From positions 278,501 through 342,500 of the forward strand of contig CALYLW010000066.1 in assembly GCA_944989445.1 (NCBI GenBank): 64,000 nucleotides of DNA, written 5' to 3'. Position numbers and translations under genes: made by a program. The stretch comes from Ampullaceana balthica. Lineage: Eukaryota; Mollusca; Gastropoda; Lymnaeidae. The notes below the pieces were generated by a model that did not search any database, was not told the origin of the DNA, and was given only the letters and a program-made list of their open reading frames with translations. Below, in pieces: positions 32,581 to 46,154 of this stretch; the stretch's first letter is position 1; each line of letters begins with the position of its first letter.

Positions 32581-32892
32581 ATCTACATTAACACCCTCTA
32601 AAAGACAACAACATTAACAATTTAAGCAAACAAATAACATAAAATAAGTTCACTACTTACAGCTATTTTTAATACAAATCTAGACAAGTCATTAAAAATT
32701 ACATGTTTATCAAATTATATAATCGAAACAATCTTTCATCTCTATTCTCTTAATATGACCATCATTAGTAAGAATTGTTTCCTTACTTTTAATCCGTCAT
32801 TTTGTTAATCATAATTTCTCTACATATTCATATTTTTTAGCCTGCTATGTTTTTAATTGTTCTTACAATTCTGTATTTGTTTTTCCTTGCAG
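32581..32892. other. AT-rich intronic DNA, polypyrimidine tract at the end
   Basis: Nothing except the ctgtatttgtttttccttgcag-type acceptor ending at 32892. Confidence 0.5.
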
Positions 32893-32925
32893 TTACTACA
32901 GTCAGGAGTTGGGTCTGTACTTGAG
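32893..32925 (+). CDS. Candidate 33-nt internal exon (LLQSGVGSVLE)
   Basis: A strong acceptor (tttgtttttccttgcag) precedes 33 nt with no stop in frame, ending GAG|GTAGGC. Length is a multiple of three and, read in phase 0, it gives LLQSGVGSVLE. Joined to exon 2 it produces ..VLE-VRTLFVSG, with a Glu at the position occupied by Glu in exon 1a and in vertebrate RBPMS. It could follow exon 1c. Not recognised in any family and could be chance. Confidence 0.33.
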
Positions 32926-33609
32926 GTAGGCTAAGAATCAATTTGCTTCTTACTTCTGACACTCTTTGTCTTATAATTTTTATCCCGGGTGTCTTGATTT
33001 TATCATCCTACTATTTACTTTTGTATTCATAGATTCCACTCCATCATTGTTACTTTTCTTTCTCGTCATTTTTTTTCACCCCTAATTGTAAGTTCTCACT
33101 CTCGTGTTCTTTTTTTCATTCTGCTTTAATCTCCACAGCTGTTAATGTTTGATTTCATTCGGAGAATTTCTTTTTTGACCTCTATTGAATTTTATGTTCC
33201 GTAGTTTTGCGTTTCATTCCCATATGGTCTGTGGCCATTTAAATATAATTACCTAATTATTAGGTTCTTTTAAATAATCAGTTGATGTATGTGTCCTTCA
33301 TTTATTGCCATAACCACGAAATTCTTTGCCCGGATCAAACTTCTACACTGTATTAAATGTCGATGCTCAGTTTTGATCTCCACATTTTAAGAGAGCTCAG
33401 AGTCACGTATGATAAGCGATGTATCGAATAGATGTCAACATTGTGTATGTTAAGTTATGTGTTTAATTAGGATGTTGCTCGATGACAGATGGTGTTAAAA
33501 CTTGCCATTCAAAAATCTAAATTAAACATTTTATCTCTGAAATTTTAAACTGCCTTCATAGAGAAATTATACCAAACATAACTTTATTTTATTCTACATG
33601 GATTTGCAT
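32926..33609. other. AT- and pyrimidine-rich intronic DNA, nothing recognised
   Basis: No supported feature. Confidence 0.4.
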
Positions 33610-34041
33610 TAGGGCTGCGGAAATTAACAATTATTTTTAGATTAATCGTTTAACATTTTTAATCGATTAAAATTAATTTGATCGATTAAAATTCGATTTA
33701 AATTTAATAAAATATGTATAATCTTTTTTTACAATTAAATAATATTTATATATTTTTTTACTTACATACTTTTCCCTCGTATTATTAAACGTGCATACGT
33801 TAACATAAAGTTTTTTTTATTTCTTATTTCTTGCATAGCAGAAGAATTTGCTCTGTTACGTCTCAAAATTTTGGAGCCATGGAATTACCGCGACTTAACC
33901 TGATTTTGCGTAATAATGAATCGCAACTTTACAGGATCTTTATATGCTTTAAAAAAATATAATTAATATACATTAATTGATTAATCGATTAAATATTTCA
34001 CGATTAATCGAACATAATATTGTCCATCAGTACCCTCCCTA
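33610..34041. mobile_element. hAT-like non-autonomous element
   Basis: Left end tagggctgcggaaattaac and multiple ATCGATTAA words near both ends (gattaatcg, tcgattaaa) recall hAT elements whose ends read TAGGGCTGCAAC..ATTAATCGAT. The right end is ..accctccctA. Flanks gatttgcat and gattgcat look like a decayed 8-bp target duplication. Only non-coding interior remains. Confidence 0.55.
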
Positions 34042-34049
34042 GATTGCAT

Positions 34050-36044
34050 ATAAACAAATGAGGTTTAATAAAATACGTAAAGTACGTTTAACATAATTTT
34101 TTTTAAAGTTTCAGAATAAACAAACACGTATGTAGTAGACCTAATTAAAGCCTCTCTTATATTAATATTAAGTTAACGTATGAAGGACTTCAAAATATTT
34201 ATAGGGTTAATATACGTTTCATTATATTTGCTTTGGTACATTGAAATCAAATTAGAAATCAGTTTGGATTAATGCCTAAATGTGTGTACCATTACAGCTG
34301 CACATTCAGAACGTAATATTGTACTCAACTACACATTAAAAACGTAATACTCGATTACACATTGATAACACATGTACATATATTTGATGCTGTACACTCA
34401 TTATCACGGAGAAAATACGTAATTAAGTATATTTATGTACATGCAGATAAAAAATATACGTAAGTATCCAAAGGCAAACACGTCTTTCGCGAAACCTATG
34501 CCCATACATACACACTTACACTTACACAGTAGACACATAGCCATAGCAGCAACACATCTATTCAAACAATGCTCCAACACACAGACGCCTATGATGGAGT
34601 CCCATCAGATAGCACACAATGCTTTGTTTGCATGCACGGCACTACTGTAAGCAGCCATGACTTTTTTTTTCTTCTTTTAGCCCTGTTCGTTACTCTTTCA
34701 ATAGCTCGGTTTTCAATAGCACGTGTTCAATAGCGCACGCGCCTCTTGTGCGCAGGTGAGATCACAAATCAATGTCGTCCAGACCAAAGAAAAATGCCAG
34801 ACTTCTTTTCAATAATTTCACACAAAGAACAATTTCACAAACTGTTAATGTACTGTTGTGAAAAATACATCACATCTGCTAATTATCATAATTATATATC
34901 ACTCTATTATACTTACATTTAAATACACTTCATCATGTCTATAAAACATCACTTCCATTTACATATATATATATATATTATCTTCTAAACAGCTTAAATT
35001 ACTTCTATCCACGTGCACCAATTCTATACGATTAGAAACATAACCAAACTGACATCACCTTTATAAAGCCCCATGACTTCTATACACGAATGTAGTTTCT
35101 ATTGCTGTAAGACGGTGTAGCTTAAACAGTATAGAAAAGACAAAACATTTCGACATCTAGGGTTGAGATTTAAAAAAAAACTAATATGTCTTACCTTTAG
35201 TAACAATGTCATTCATGTTAGCGCAAGACTGCAAGGAAGATAATCCTCAGTTTACGTTATCTCGGCCAAATACCGAAAGTAAACAACTACGCAGATCGGA
35301 GAATATCATTCATTAAACTTGTTCACATCACAAACACTTGTCTGTGACCAGTAGGATCTCTTGATACGATACACTGCAATATTGAATGTATTATTTGTTT
35401 GTTATCGACATGAATCGTTGTTATGTTAATATGTATGCGCCAATAACCCACCAAGCGGTGCTTTGTGACTGTAGTTACTTTAATTAACAAGATACGACGA
35501 TCTGCGCTGTACTTAGTCTACGAGCTTTGATTAAATATTGCTGTCAGGCCCGTCTGTCTTTAACGCGAAGAACTCACTCAAGTTCCGTTGAAAAAATTCC
35601 GTTCATTTAGACTTACACGTACACGGTTACAGATTTTTTTCCCAGCTCTTGGTGGCGCTTATTTTTTTATTATTTATGATTTTTAAAGTGGTAATTCTTC
35701 GTACATCTTATCTATCAAGCTCATAAGAACATTGTTTCAACTGGTTTTAAATTGATAATTTAATAAATTTATATCCCCACTTCAGTCTACGTTTCATTAA
35801 AGAGAACATAACATTTAATATAAAAAGCTATGTTTATTTAATTAAAAAGTAATATAGTAACTATAGTAAGTACATGATTAACTTTATGCTCAAAGTTTAA
35901 CTTAAACTAATGGCTCAGGTGAGCCTCTTTATTTGTTGCAAGTTTATCAAGTCTTGTCTCGATTGAGGACAACGCTACACGCAATGGAGAGCAAACATCC
36001 ATACTGTTCATTTACTTTGCCTTAATAATGCTAATTATTTAAAA
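34050..36044. other. Intronic DNA, nothing recognised
   Basis: Short AT run at about 34966-34978. The frame at 34435 is domain-free. No exons supported. Confidence 0.4.
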
Positions 36045-36968
36045 ACTATGCTTCTCACAAAGGTAAGATGAAGGAAATGGAAGAAAGAGCCTTGAGAGCA
36101 ATCTCGGAAAATTCAGAATATTCTGCACTCACCTGAATAAAAAAGAATGCAAGAGAGGTCAGAGGTCATAGTTCCGAAATTCACTTTTAAACCTTCATCC
36201 GCGCCAGAAATGTATCTTCCAAAGTTACAGACAAGTCAACCTTCGAGGCAATAAAAGTATTACGTATCCACCCAGTACCTTTTCTTGGGTCATCTTCTAT
36301 TGGAAAGTAGAACGTAAAACGGTCAATAATTTTGTCAAGTGCTCAATGATGGCACGTCAATCTCTTCATCTGCACTATCGATAGTTGTTGCCAAATTGTG
36401 AAGAATATCGAACAAATCTGCTGACACTTGACTCTTCAATGCTGCTAGCTTGCGTTTCTGTCCATCAATCTTGTCTGTCATTGTAAATAATGATTCCATC
36501 CTTCCTTGCATGGAGATATTAAGCTCATTGAAAATGGCAAAGATATCAGACATGCAGGTAAGTCAACTTTGCTGTTCAATTCGCATTTCGAAATTCTTGA
36601 GACCAATCTGGCTTTTTCTCCTATAGAAAATGGTCGAGCTCTCTTCACAATTCAAAAACTCTTGAGAACACTTTGCCTCGAGACAACCAACTCACATCAG
36701 CATACAGTAAGAGCTGTTTGTGTTCCGCACCTATTTCGTCACATAATGCAGCAAATGATATTGAATGTAAAGCATTTGCCTTAACATGGTTCAAAACTTT
36801 TACAACTTCGCTGAGCACGTTGTTTAGTTCTGTTGACATTTGCTTGGTGGCTAAACTTTCACGGTGAATGAAACAGTGGGTTAACTTGCATTCTGGTGCT
36901 AATTCATTAATCTTGTTTACAACTCCAGAACGCCCCCCAGTCATGGACGCAGCGCCATCCGTACACAC
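36045..36968 (-). pseudogene. hAT transposase, ZBED5/SCAND3-like (broken)
   Basis: Minus-strand pieces in order: MCTDGAASMTGGRSGVVNKI, CKLTHCFIHRESLATKQM, EHKQLLLYADVSWLSRGKVF (36645-36968); SDIFAIFNELNISMQGR (36335-36553); then, in shifted frames, DRFTFYFPIEDDPRKGTGW and EYSEFSEIALKAL (to about 36060). The CTDGA..M, HC.IHR, W.SRGKVL and LN.S.QG motifs are those of hAT transposases of the ZBED5 type. At least two frameshifts and missing ends make it non-functional. Confidence 0.85.
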
Positions 36969-37379
36969 ATCAACACAATATTTAAATTATATCTGACCTT
37001 TGCTAACAAAGTAATCGTGAATGGCCTTGAATATATCAGAACTAGTTTTATTAGTTGGTAATGAAGTAGAAAAGAAATAATCTTCTTTCAAGTCACCCTA
37101 ATTTTTTTTATCGAACATATACCATCAGAATCGCCAAATTGACTGATGGGCATCCCAAATGAGAGCCAGTGGTAAGATCACAGGGGCTTTGATGTCACCA
37201 TCAAGCGACGCGGGGTGATAATTTGATACATTCTATTGTTTGTTATCAAACTTAAATAAAACTTAAGGATTAAACATGTAGTTAGACATATTTTTCATTT
37301 CTTGATAACTTCCGCGGACCGGCGGCTGATGGTCCACGGACCGGCACCGGTCCGCGGACCACCACTTTGAGAAGCACTG
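36045..37379 (-). mobile_element. hAT (ZBED5/Buster-like) transposon remnant
   Basis: The minus-strand 5' end is at 37379: cagtgcttctcaaagtggtg, then repeated GGTCCGCGGACCGG words, the same end type as the 178-bp MITE at 54118. Transposase remains lie at 36045-36968. The N-terminal third is lost and the C-terminus breaks at about 36048 within a YLCE-type motif, so the 3' end is missing or deleted. No matching target duplication was found. Confidence 0.82.
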
Positions 37380-37752
37380 CTCTAGGAGACCAAGAGTTCC
37401 CGAAAAGGAATGATCGTAAGATTGCTTGATCGTAAGGGAATGATTGTAGCAGGGATTTTTGTATATCCGTTTTGCAGTTAATCAAACAAATGTTAAAAAA
37501 TCACCACTTATATATTCCTGAAGTTCTTTTGTGACGTTACTATGGCTGTAGATCTACCAACGGTGAGACAAGCGTTATCCGCTCACATTGGACCTATCAT
37601 CAAGAGGGAAAAATACCTCCTCCCAACACCTTTGATAATGAGAATACATGCACTAAACATTCCTTAAAAATTATGTGTATTTGGTTGATTAAGTCTAGAT
37701 GTCATCAGTGCCTTAGTTTTATGAATCTGTGGTAAGCTTGGACTAACAACTT

Positions 37753-38045
37753 GGGGACGCGGTGGTCGAGTGGCAGCGCACTGGACTGTCGTACCGATGG
37801 TCACTGGTTCGAATCCGTGTGAAGGCAAGGGTTTGTTCCTGGGGCCTAGGGCGTCCCTGAGTCACCCCGCTCCGAATGGGTACCTAACATTCATGTATTT
37901 AGGCGGCTTGGTAATGCGTGGAACCCACAAAGCCGTGGCCTGTGATTGCTGCATCACTTGCCAACAGATCATCTGTCATGGTCTGTGGACGCAACTATCT
38001 TCTGCATAGAAGGAGCGTCTGTATAGATAAGATAAGATAAGATAA
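37753..38045 (+). mobile_element. tRNA-derived SINE with (GATAA)n tail
   Basis: The head ggggacgcggtggtcgagtg resembles a tRNA 5' half with an A box (gtggtcgagtggc), and ggttcgaatccgtg is a canonical B box about 45 bp on. A tRNA-unrelated body of about 200 bp follows, ending in gataagataagataagataa. This is RNA polymerase III promoter architecture. The 79-codon frame inside is spurious. Confidence 0.9.
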
Positions 38046-38914
38046 CATCCATTGATTTGACACTCACTTAGACTCGCAAGGGAAATAATTCACGAACCAC
38101 CAAGAATTCTATTTCTGAACTTTAAAATACCAATGGTGACCTCCCTTTCCCCACCTCGTTCTTCCCTGACTTGTTCCTTCCATCACTGACACTCCAGGTC
38201 CAGTCCTCTTATTCTTCAAGCTATCGATGATCTCCATCACTCTGGTCTCATACGGTAAACATATTTCCGATTTTTAAATGTTTTAAACTACTTTCTAAAT
38301 GAATACTAAAAGATTTCAGTATTTAAAAAAAAAGCAAACATCATTTTTTAACTGTTGAAAAAATTAGAGGTTAGCACGTTATAACTTCTTTCGTCTCAAG
38401 AATAGAGTAATAAAGAGAGCACTCTTCAAAATATTAGATATATAAATAAAGTGGCCTTATTTAAAGACTATTCCCACTGGTTCTTATAGTTATATTCCTG
38501 GGGTTTATCCCCAACTTATCCCCAAGCTGACAATATGTGTTCATCAATCTGCTGGTAAAGTTTGGGACTTGTTGCTAACGAGGACTTTCCACAAAGTTGG
38601 TGTAAGCTTTAATAATGAGACCTCCGAGCGGGCGGCATCAAGGGAGGTAATTAGGGTAAGGCAAACATTAAACATTCATTAGGCTTACTGTTACATGTCT
38701 GCTTCATTTATTTCCCCCTTTAACAAAAAAATGTCCTCTACACTCTTAATATCACGTGATGTTTGTGATAGAAAGGAATTATGAATCGTCCGAGGTATTC
38801 AGGGCTGTTAGGAGGTGCAGACATACAATCGCAGTCTAGGGCAGTTAGAAACATGGCATCACAAATCATATTTGTAATTTTACATTAGAAAATCATTGAC
38901 TTTAAAAAAAAACA
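38046..38914. other. Intronic DNA, nothing recognised
   Basis: No supported exon or element. Confidence 0.4.
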
Positions 38915-39190
38915 TATAGGAAAGACATGTATGTCTGGATCTCACATTTAGGAAAGACGCGTCTGTCTGGATGCCACCCTTCAGAAAAGACACATCTGTC
39001 TTGATCTAACCTTTTGGAAAGTCATGTCTGTCTGGATCCTGACCTTTATGAAGGACATTTCTGTCTGGATGGCAAATTTAGGAAAGACACTCTTGTCTGG
39101 ATCTCACCTTTAGGAAAGACACGTCTGTCTGGATCTCTTCTTTAAAAAAGTCACTTCTGTCTGGATGGCAACTTTTGAAAAGAAACATCG
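38915..39190. repeat. Degenerate ~32-bp tandem repeat
   Basis: About eight diverged units around 'tttaggaaagacacgtctgt ctggatctcacc'. Much older than the neighbouring 44-bp array. Confidence 0.88.
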
Positions 39191-40233
39191 GTCATGATGT
39201 CACCTTTAGCAAGACATGGCACCCTTGATGTTACCTACCTTCATGTAGAAATGAATGTTAAAACATTTGCAGTAGAATCGAAGAAATCACTGCAACATTT
39301 ATAAGATCGCCCACTCAGTCACCTTTATATGGACCTTTAAATTGCGTTAGGAAGGACAAAAAGGGGGGGGGGTAAAAAAAACTTAACAATTCCACTAGAA
39401 TATCCCCATTAGAAGAGACAGACATCCACGTCACTTTGACCATTGCTGCAGACATGGCGATCGAACAACGGCCAAAGATTTTCACCTTTAACTCCATTAA
39501 AGTATCTCATTATTCCCAGTGTCCACAGTCTCGCCGCCTTTGTGCCAGGAACAAAGTGCTGCTAATCACTGTAATTACTCAAACTGAGTTCAGTCCCCTG
39601 TCAGTTTGTACCGTCTATGACTTAACTGAGATGAAGGCGACTGATGTCTCTTTAGAAATTTGCTTTCAACATGTGTGTATCCAGACAAGACAGTTTTGGT
39701 ACAGGATATAAAGATGAAAACAGGTGATCAAGGTTTTGAAGGTTTTCCCCTTGGCAAAGTCATTTTCTTTTGGCATTAAATGATATATTATTTTTTGTAT
39801 TTTAACAAATACAATTATAAGGCAAACGTTGGTTAACATAAGATATCTGTATTTAATAAATTCAAAGCGTCTTTTCAAACAATTGTGATCAGTTTCTAAA
39901 CTTAAATGAATGTTGATTGTGAGATACATCGAACACTCTGAGACAAGTTTGTTAATGTTTGAGAGAGAGAGAGAGAGAGAGCGATCCAATTGGTGAACCT
40001 GTTGGAAACTTGAAGAAATCGGATTACTGTGAAAAATGTGAGGCGCTGCTCTGTAAGACAATTAGGTTTAGTGGACTCACGCGGTAAGGGGAAGCCACTC
40101 GCAACAGGCAAAGAACAATAGCAAGCGAACGCATAATTACGTCCCTTGTTACTGGAAGCGTCTTGCTCTGTAACCACAGGGAAGAGGAACTACTCCAACG
40201 GACCTCGTCATGAAAAGTTATCTGGACAATTGG
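39191..40233. other. Intronic DNA with a (GA)n run
   Basis: (GA)n at 39961-39982 and a G-run at about 39364-39372. Overlapping frames at 39436-40236 have no recognisable domain. Confidence 0.45.
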
Positions 40234-41120
40234 CATGTGAGTACTTGTGTCTGTGATGACATTGTATATTCAGATGATATGTGAGTACTTGTGTCTGTGA
40301 TGACATTGTATATTCAGATGATATGTGAGTACTTGTGTCTGTGATGACATTGTATATTCAGATGATATGTGAGTACTTGTGTCTGTGATGACATTGTATA
40401 TTCAGATGACATGTGAGTACTTGTGTCTGTGATGACATTGTATATTCAGATGACATGTGAGTACTTGTGTCTGTGATGACATTGTATATTCAGATGATAT
40501 GTGAGTACTTGTGTCTGTGATGACATTGTATATTCAGATGATATGTGAGTACTTGTGTCTGTGATGACATTGTATATTCAGATGACATGTGAGTACTTGT
40601 GTCTGTGATGACATTGTATATTCAGATGATATGTGAGTACTTGTGTCTGTGATGACATTGTATATTCAGATGATATGTGAGTACTTGTGTCTGTGATGAC
40701 ATTGTATATTCAGATGACATGTGACCTTTGTCTGTGATGACATTGTATATTCAGATGATATGTGAGTACTTGTGTCTGTGATGACATTGTATATTCACAT
40801 GACATGTGAGTACTTGTGTCTGTGATGACATTGCATATTCAGATGACATGTGAGTACTTGTGTCTGTGATGACATTGTATATTCACATGACATGTGAGTA
40901 CTTGTGTCTGTGATGACATTGTATATTCACATGACATGTGAGTACTTTTGTCTGTGATGACATTGTATATTCAGATGACATGTGAGTACTTCTGTCTCTG
41001 ATGACATTATATATTCAGATGATATGAGTACTTTGTCTGTGATGACATTGAATATTCACATGACATATGAGTACTTGTGTCTGTGATGACATTGTATATT
41101 CACATGACATGTGAGCACTT
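40234..41120. repeat. 44-bp minisatellite, about 20 copies
   Basis: Unit: atgtgagtacttgtgtctgt then gatgacattgtatattcaga tgat. The left half is nearly identical copies varying only at gatgat/gatgac. The right half carries more substitutions (cacatgac, tctgtctctg, ttttgtctg) and short deletions. Confidence 0.97.
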
Positions 41121-44100
41121 CTGCCCAATGGTTCTCTCAATTAAGTTAGGAGGGAAATTGGGTAAGATTGGGGAGGGGGTGGTTCATAAATAGAATGTTC
41201 TGAATGAGGTTTTATGAAAAAAGTAACTCCTCAATCCAAATGCAAAAATAAACGTATTTAGTAATTTAATGATAGATCTGTATAGTTTTGAACTTTAAAA
41301 TTGAATATCTCAAAACTACAAAAAATGACACATAGCCATTTCTTCCCTTGAGGTCTTCAGATTAAAAGCCTACATTTAAATATCTGATTTATATATAATG
41401 AATAAATTCTTGAATAAATAACCACGAACGGTACATACTGTGTAAAGAAGATTGTTTGTAGGGTATTACACAGACAAACAAGATTGTATGTACGGTACTG
41501 CACAGACATCAAAATTGCCAGCGGTCTCCTCCAATGGTTCTCTCAAAATTAATTCCAAATTATTTGACAACAGTTTATTTTTTTCTTTTCCTTGAGACGC
41601 ATCAATTCCTTTATATGTTAATAAAACGCTTTCCGGATATTTTTCTGTGACATTTCACTGTAAAGATTTTCATTTTAATTTTCTGTTAACCCCTTGACCT
41701 TTTCAAAAAAAAATTGTTAACATTATATTTTTACATTAAAAAAAAATCACATTTTCAAAATTAATTAAACAACAATCAAACATTTCTTTGAATGATATAC
41801 GAAGCTTATGTACACCATAATGAAATTATGTTGTAGTTAAGATATGAATGTTTTACATTAAATGCAGTAATAAGCAATTGTTACGATATGAATGTTTTAC
41901 ATTAAATGCAGTAATAAGCAATTGTTTCTTATTATTTAATGGGAATTGATGTGATCCCAGCCGCTTGAAGGCATACTTCGCCATATAAATTATCAAATTA
42001 TTATTATTTTTTTGTCTGGATTCCTTTTAAATTATTCAGAAGTCAACAACAGTATAGACCTTTAAAAAAACACCCTGCAAATGATACCATCTAAGATTTA
42101 GCTCCATATAGTTCCTGATCTCTGTTATTGCACGTAAAAACAAAAGAAACAGCTAATGATAATGAAATAAATATTCATAAATCCGTTTATTTAACACATT
42201 GTCTTTGGTTAGAAATAAAATATGTATTTATAATTTTATGAAAATGAATGCTATAGCAATTAGTCCTAAAATTGAAGTTTATGCAGATTAACAAGAAAAT
42301 CGTATTCATTTGTTAATAGCATAGATGCATATTTAATGTAAGGTAAGTCTGAAAATTAAATAATTAACATACATAACAAATGGACTTTTAGATAAAGAGA
42401 CGTTGTAAAAATATATTAAAAGTAACACAGTATAGCTTCAGTTAGTGTCCCAAAAGCAACGGGCCATAAAGTCTAGTAATATTAATAGTCTTATTATTAC
42501 ATGGTGACGAGAATGTGAAATAGATTCATAGAAACGAAGACAAATATAGACCTTCTGTTGCCCCATACTCTCCCTTGGATGAGCGGCTCTGTCTGCAAAT
42601 ATCGACTAGTCCTAAGAGAAACTATCACAGATAGTGTCCAGAGGAAAAAATGGAAACGCAATACATTCAAACTCTGTCTGTGGAAAATACATTTCCATTG
42701 GTAAACTATTTCAAACCAATAAGAATAAAAATAGAATACTCACTTGCCAGTCAAATTCCAAAAAGGAACGAACATTCAATAACCTATTAAGTGAAATAAA
42801 ACTAAGTCTTTCGAAATTTAATATGTTCACCATTTGCTCATTATGTAAAATGTTGGTTAAAAGAAGTAAAACATTTTAATACCCCCACCCTACCACTTTT
42901 ATGAACGAATTTCTACATCATGTAACTACATAGAAAATTGTCTAGCTACAAAGTTGGCCAGTCATTCAACATAGGGCCATGAAAATAAATATTATTTTTA
43001 AAACTTATAACGTTACCCCGAATTTTTTCTCTGAATTAAAACTGTTCTCAACACAATATAATGCCTATGTTCAATCTTACCATATTGGGATTGAAAGAAC
43101 ATTTTAAAATGTCTATATTTTTAAAATTGATATTTTTATTTTTTAAAAAAGGGGAGGGGGGCGGGTATCATTTAGAGGCGTGAACAATCATGTGCACTGG
43201 TCCACCAGGGGACAGTGGGGACGTAAAACTGATTCTAAGTCTTATATTGCAAAACTTATTGTAAATAGTTATTACATTTAAGTCACACGAACATATAAGA
43301 CTTTGAAATTCCCAAGCCTAAATAGTGCGGTATTCACAACGGATAAAGTGCCAAACGCTATGAAGTAAACAGTAAAACCCGAATAAAGGGCAAATTGTCA
43401 TAGCTTTAAATTTGCTATTCATTTGTTAAAAAAATGTACTCCTGATTTAATTAGGGTAGTTAAAGATTTCAGTCTTATTGAAAATTCAAGTATATTTTAC
43501 AAAGAAAATGTTTCTGTATTAAATACAGTTGGCCACAGACAACACTAACAAAAACTCGGACATGCAGACGTCTACTATTTTAGATCTCTTCCAACACTTT
43601 AACAACTGTCCCATCTTTTATGGGAAAATCCTATTCACAATCTTGAATATAGAAGTGGAAGACGTAAAATTTGAATGCACATATCATGGGAGTATGTGAC
43701 GAGACGAGGTAAAATGACTTTAAATTGGACCAGTGTTGAAAGGTCCACCCCACAAACTTACCCTCCCCCACCCCCACCCCCACACACACTTTTCATACCC
43801 AGTTACCCCGTGAACACACATCATCCCACGACTCCATACCTAAACGTGCCCACATGTTCATACCCTGTATTTACACAATCATCTCTCGTTTTCAGCCGGT
43901 GCATTAGCAAATAGAGTTGGGCTTTATGGCAAGTGTTTAGCACCAGACAGTGCGACACAAGTAAAATAGTTCCAAAACCTTTTGAACTTTGAATAAATTG
44001 ACCTTACGAAGTTTGTCTTCTCGATCTTTGAATAACGTTAGTCACGTCATACTTAATAATAAGACAGTATCCAGAAATCAGTCCAGACTACTGTTATACT

Positions 44101-44250
44101 AATAATATCATTAGAATTTCTTCTTCAACATTCATTTGGAAGTAATAAGTCGATCAGCTTGTCACTTTTTACTTAACAATTATATGAAAAAAAGATTAAT
44201 CCTTTTTACTTACCCAAATAAATAAAATTGAGGCTCATTAAATTTCATGA
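41121..44250. other. Long AT-rich intronic stretch
   Basis: Contains a 44-46-bp direct duplication at about 41838-41927 (gatatgaatgttttacatta), a G-rich patch at 43152-43167, and C-runs at about 43761-43783 (G-quadruplex potential on the minus strand). No exon or element end identified. Confidence 0.5.
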
Positions 44251-44627
44251 TATTGTCCCCTGATCCCAGTAATACAGACCTACACTGTCCCCTGATCCTG
44301 GAATATCCCAGTAATACAGACCTACATTGTCCCCTGATCCTGGAATATCCCAGTAATACAGACCTACATTGTCCCATGATCCTGGAATATTCCAGTAATA
44401 CAGACCTACATTGTCCCCTGATCCTGGAATATCCCAGTAATACAGATCTACATTGTCCCCTGATCCTGGAATATCACAGTTATACAGACCTACATTGTCC
44501 CCTGATCCTGGAATATCCCAGTAATACAGACCTACATTGTCCCCTGATCCTGGAATATCCCAGTAATACAGACCTACATTGTCCCCTGATCCTGGAATAT
44601 CCCAGTCATACAGACCTACATTGTCCC
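44251..44627. repeat. 42-bp minisatellite, about 9 copies
   Basis: Unit contains cccctgatcctggaatatcc and cagtaatacagacctaca. The first unit lacks 'tggaatatcc'. The 139-codon + frame (NTDLHCPLILEYPS repeats) is an artefact of a period divisible by three. Confidence 0.96.
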
Positions 44628-45039
44628 TCTATAAGAGACATTCTATGTTGTGCTCATTATTGTTGATAATTAAATTGAAGTATTGCGTTACTTTTAGAAA
44701 CATCCATGTCTCTGATAAGTGCTCTAAGTCTTAGCGATCTTCAAGAGCTCCCTAAATCATTCATTAAACAATGTTCAGTTAATTTTCGATATTGTTATTG
44801 ATGAGCAATGGTTCATATATGAAAGGCTATGGAAATAAATTCCGGTACTTCAGACAAGTTCAAGTGTAGGGACTTGTTAAATTCTTGTTGAGAGAAACCG
44901 TAGACAAATTTTGATGTTTCAAAAGTAAGACTTGAGGCTTGAGGCTTGAGGCTTGAGGGTAAAGAATTTATTGATGGCTTAAACTATTTTGTTTCTGTCC
45001 TATAACCTCGTGGTCGTAGGGGGTTCTAATGTTTCCATT
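44628..45039. other. Intronic DNA, small GAGGCTT repeat
   Basis: Four copies of a 7-bp gaggctt/gagggt unit at about 44933-44960. Otherwise nothing. Confidence 0.5.
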
Positions 45040-45232
45040 AGAACTTTCTAGGGCATGGTAGACCTTGGCGGCGCCCATCCCCTCTCCAGGTCAGCGGAGG
45101 ATCTTTTAGCGATAGTCATTCATCAACATTTTTATTGTGGCCTTAACGTGGGCTCGATCCCAGGCCCCTCAGCCTGTGGTGCGAGCACACTATTGACTTC
45201 GCTATCCAGACTATTGCACCTAAGGGAATTAG
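45040..45232 (-). mobile_element. Probable tRNA-derived SINE (minus strand)
   Basis: Read on the minus strand: an A-box-like tagtctggatagcgaagtc near 45200-45218, a gtgctcgcacc anticodon-arm-like stretch, and a B-box-like gggatcgagccc at 45150-45161, with tRNA-like spacing. A body of about 100 bp follows. No obvious tail. More diverged than the SINE at 37.8 kb. Confidence 0.5.
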
Positions 45233-45239
45233 AAGCTGT

Positions 45240-46154
45240 AGCTTAAAGAGGAGTGGGTTTGTACATTATAATTCAATGGCGTTTAAACGCTCAGATATCT
45301 AATAATTACGAAAGCTATTCTTATATTTTTACAGGATCATGGTTACCTATTTGGTAAATCAGTTTCAAGTATAAGCGTCTGATGTATATTTGAAATAGAC
45401 TGGTTACGATATTGGTAGAGAGAAAGTGAGAGATGGGAACCTCATAAGGGAGGTAAATATGAAATTAAAAGCCAAATGTATTGTAGCGTTCCCTCCCCTG
45501 CCCAACGCTCTGTTTGCACTTATCGTCAATTGTTTGCACAAGTTGTGCGGGGTAATAGGAAAAAGATGTCCAATTTTTACATTCCTTTTTACGGTGGAGA
45601 AAAATTCCTATTGAATGGCCACACTAGGATGAATATGAGAGGGGTTAAAGGATGTGGGATCTAATGCTGGACTGACAGAGTAAAGTGACATGTTGATAAC
45701 CTAGTGGTGAGGTGGTAGAGAAAGGTTTGAATGCATGGAGTTTTACAGTTTTTACCTATGCCCTAACTAAAAGGTTTATAAAATAATATGTTTATAGAAT
45801 TATTTAACTAAATAAACAACTATGAAGATGATAAAGAGCGATAGATAAAACTACTTTAACTAAAGTGTAACCTGGCTAAGAAAAATCTATTCAATATTAT
45901 GACCCATGACGTTGACTAATTCAATTGTTTTTAAAATGTTTTGACCTCTCAACTACGAAACAATTATTATAAAAGAATGTATTTGTGGTTTGGTAAAAGC
46001 TTATTTTTGGAAATAATAGTTTGTAAATTCCTGTCGTAGTTTGAGATCAAATCTAAGTGTTACAAAGTAGTTGTAATTATTAGAGTGTCCAATACAAACA
46101 CAACTTCTAATGAAAGACAAAATAAAATACATTAAATGTGCCAGACAAAGTAAA
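45240..46154. other. AT-rich intronic DNA, nothing recognised
   Basis: Two overlapping 62-codon frames at about 45426-45664 are domain-free. Confidence 0.4.

Noticed and set aside
37753..37830. Functional tRNA gene
   Set aside because: A and B boxes are present but a long tRNA-unrelated body and (GATAA)n tail follow, and the acceptor stem does not close. SINE is the better call.
37770..38009. 79-codon frame at the SINE
   Set aside because: Lies wholly inside the tRNA-derived SINE; no protein similarity.
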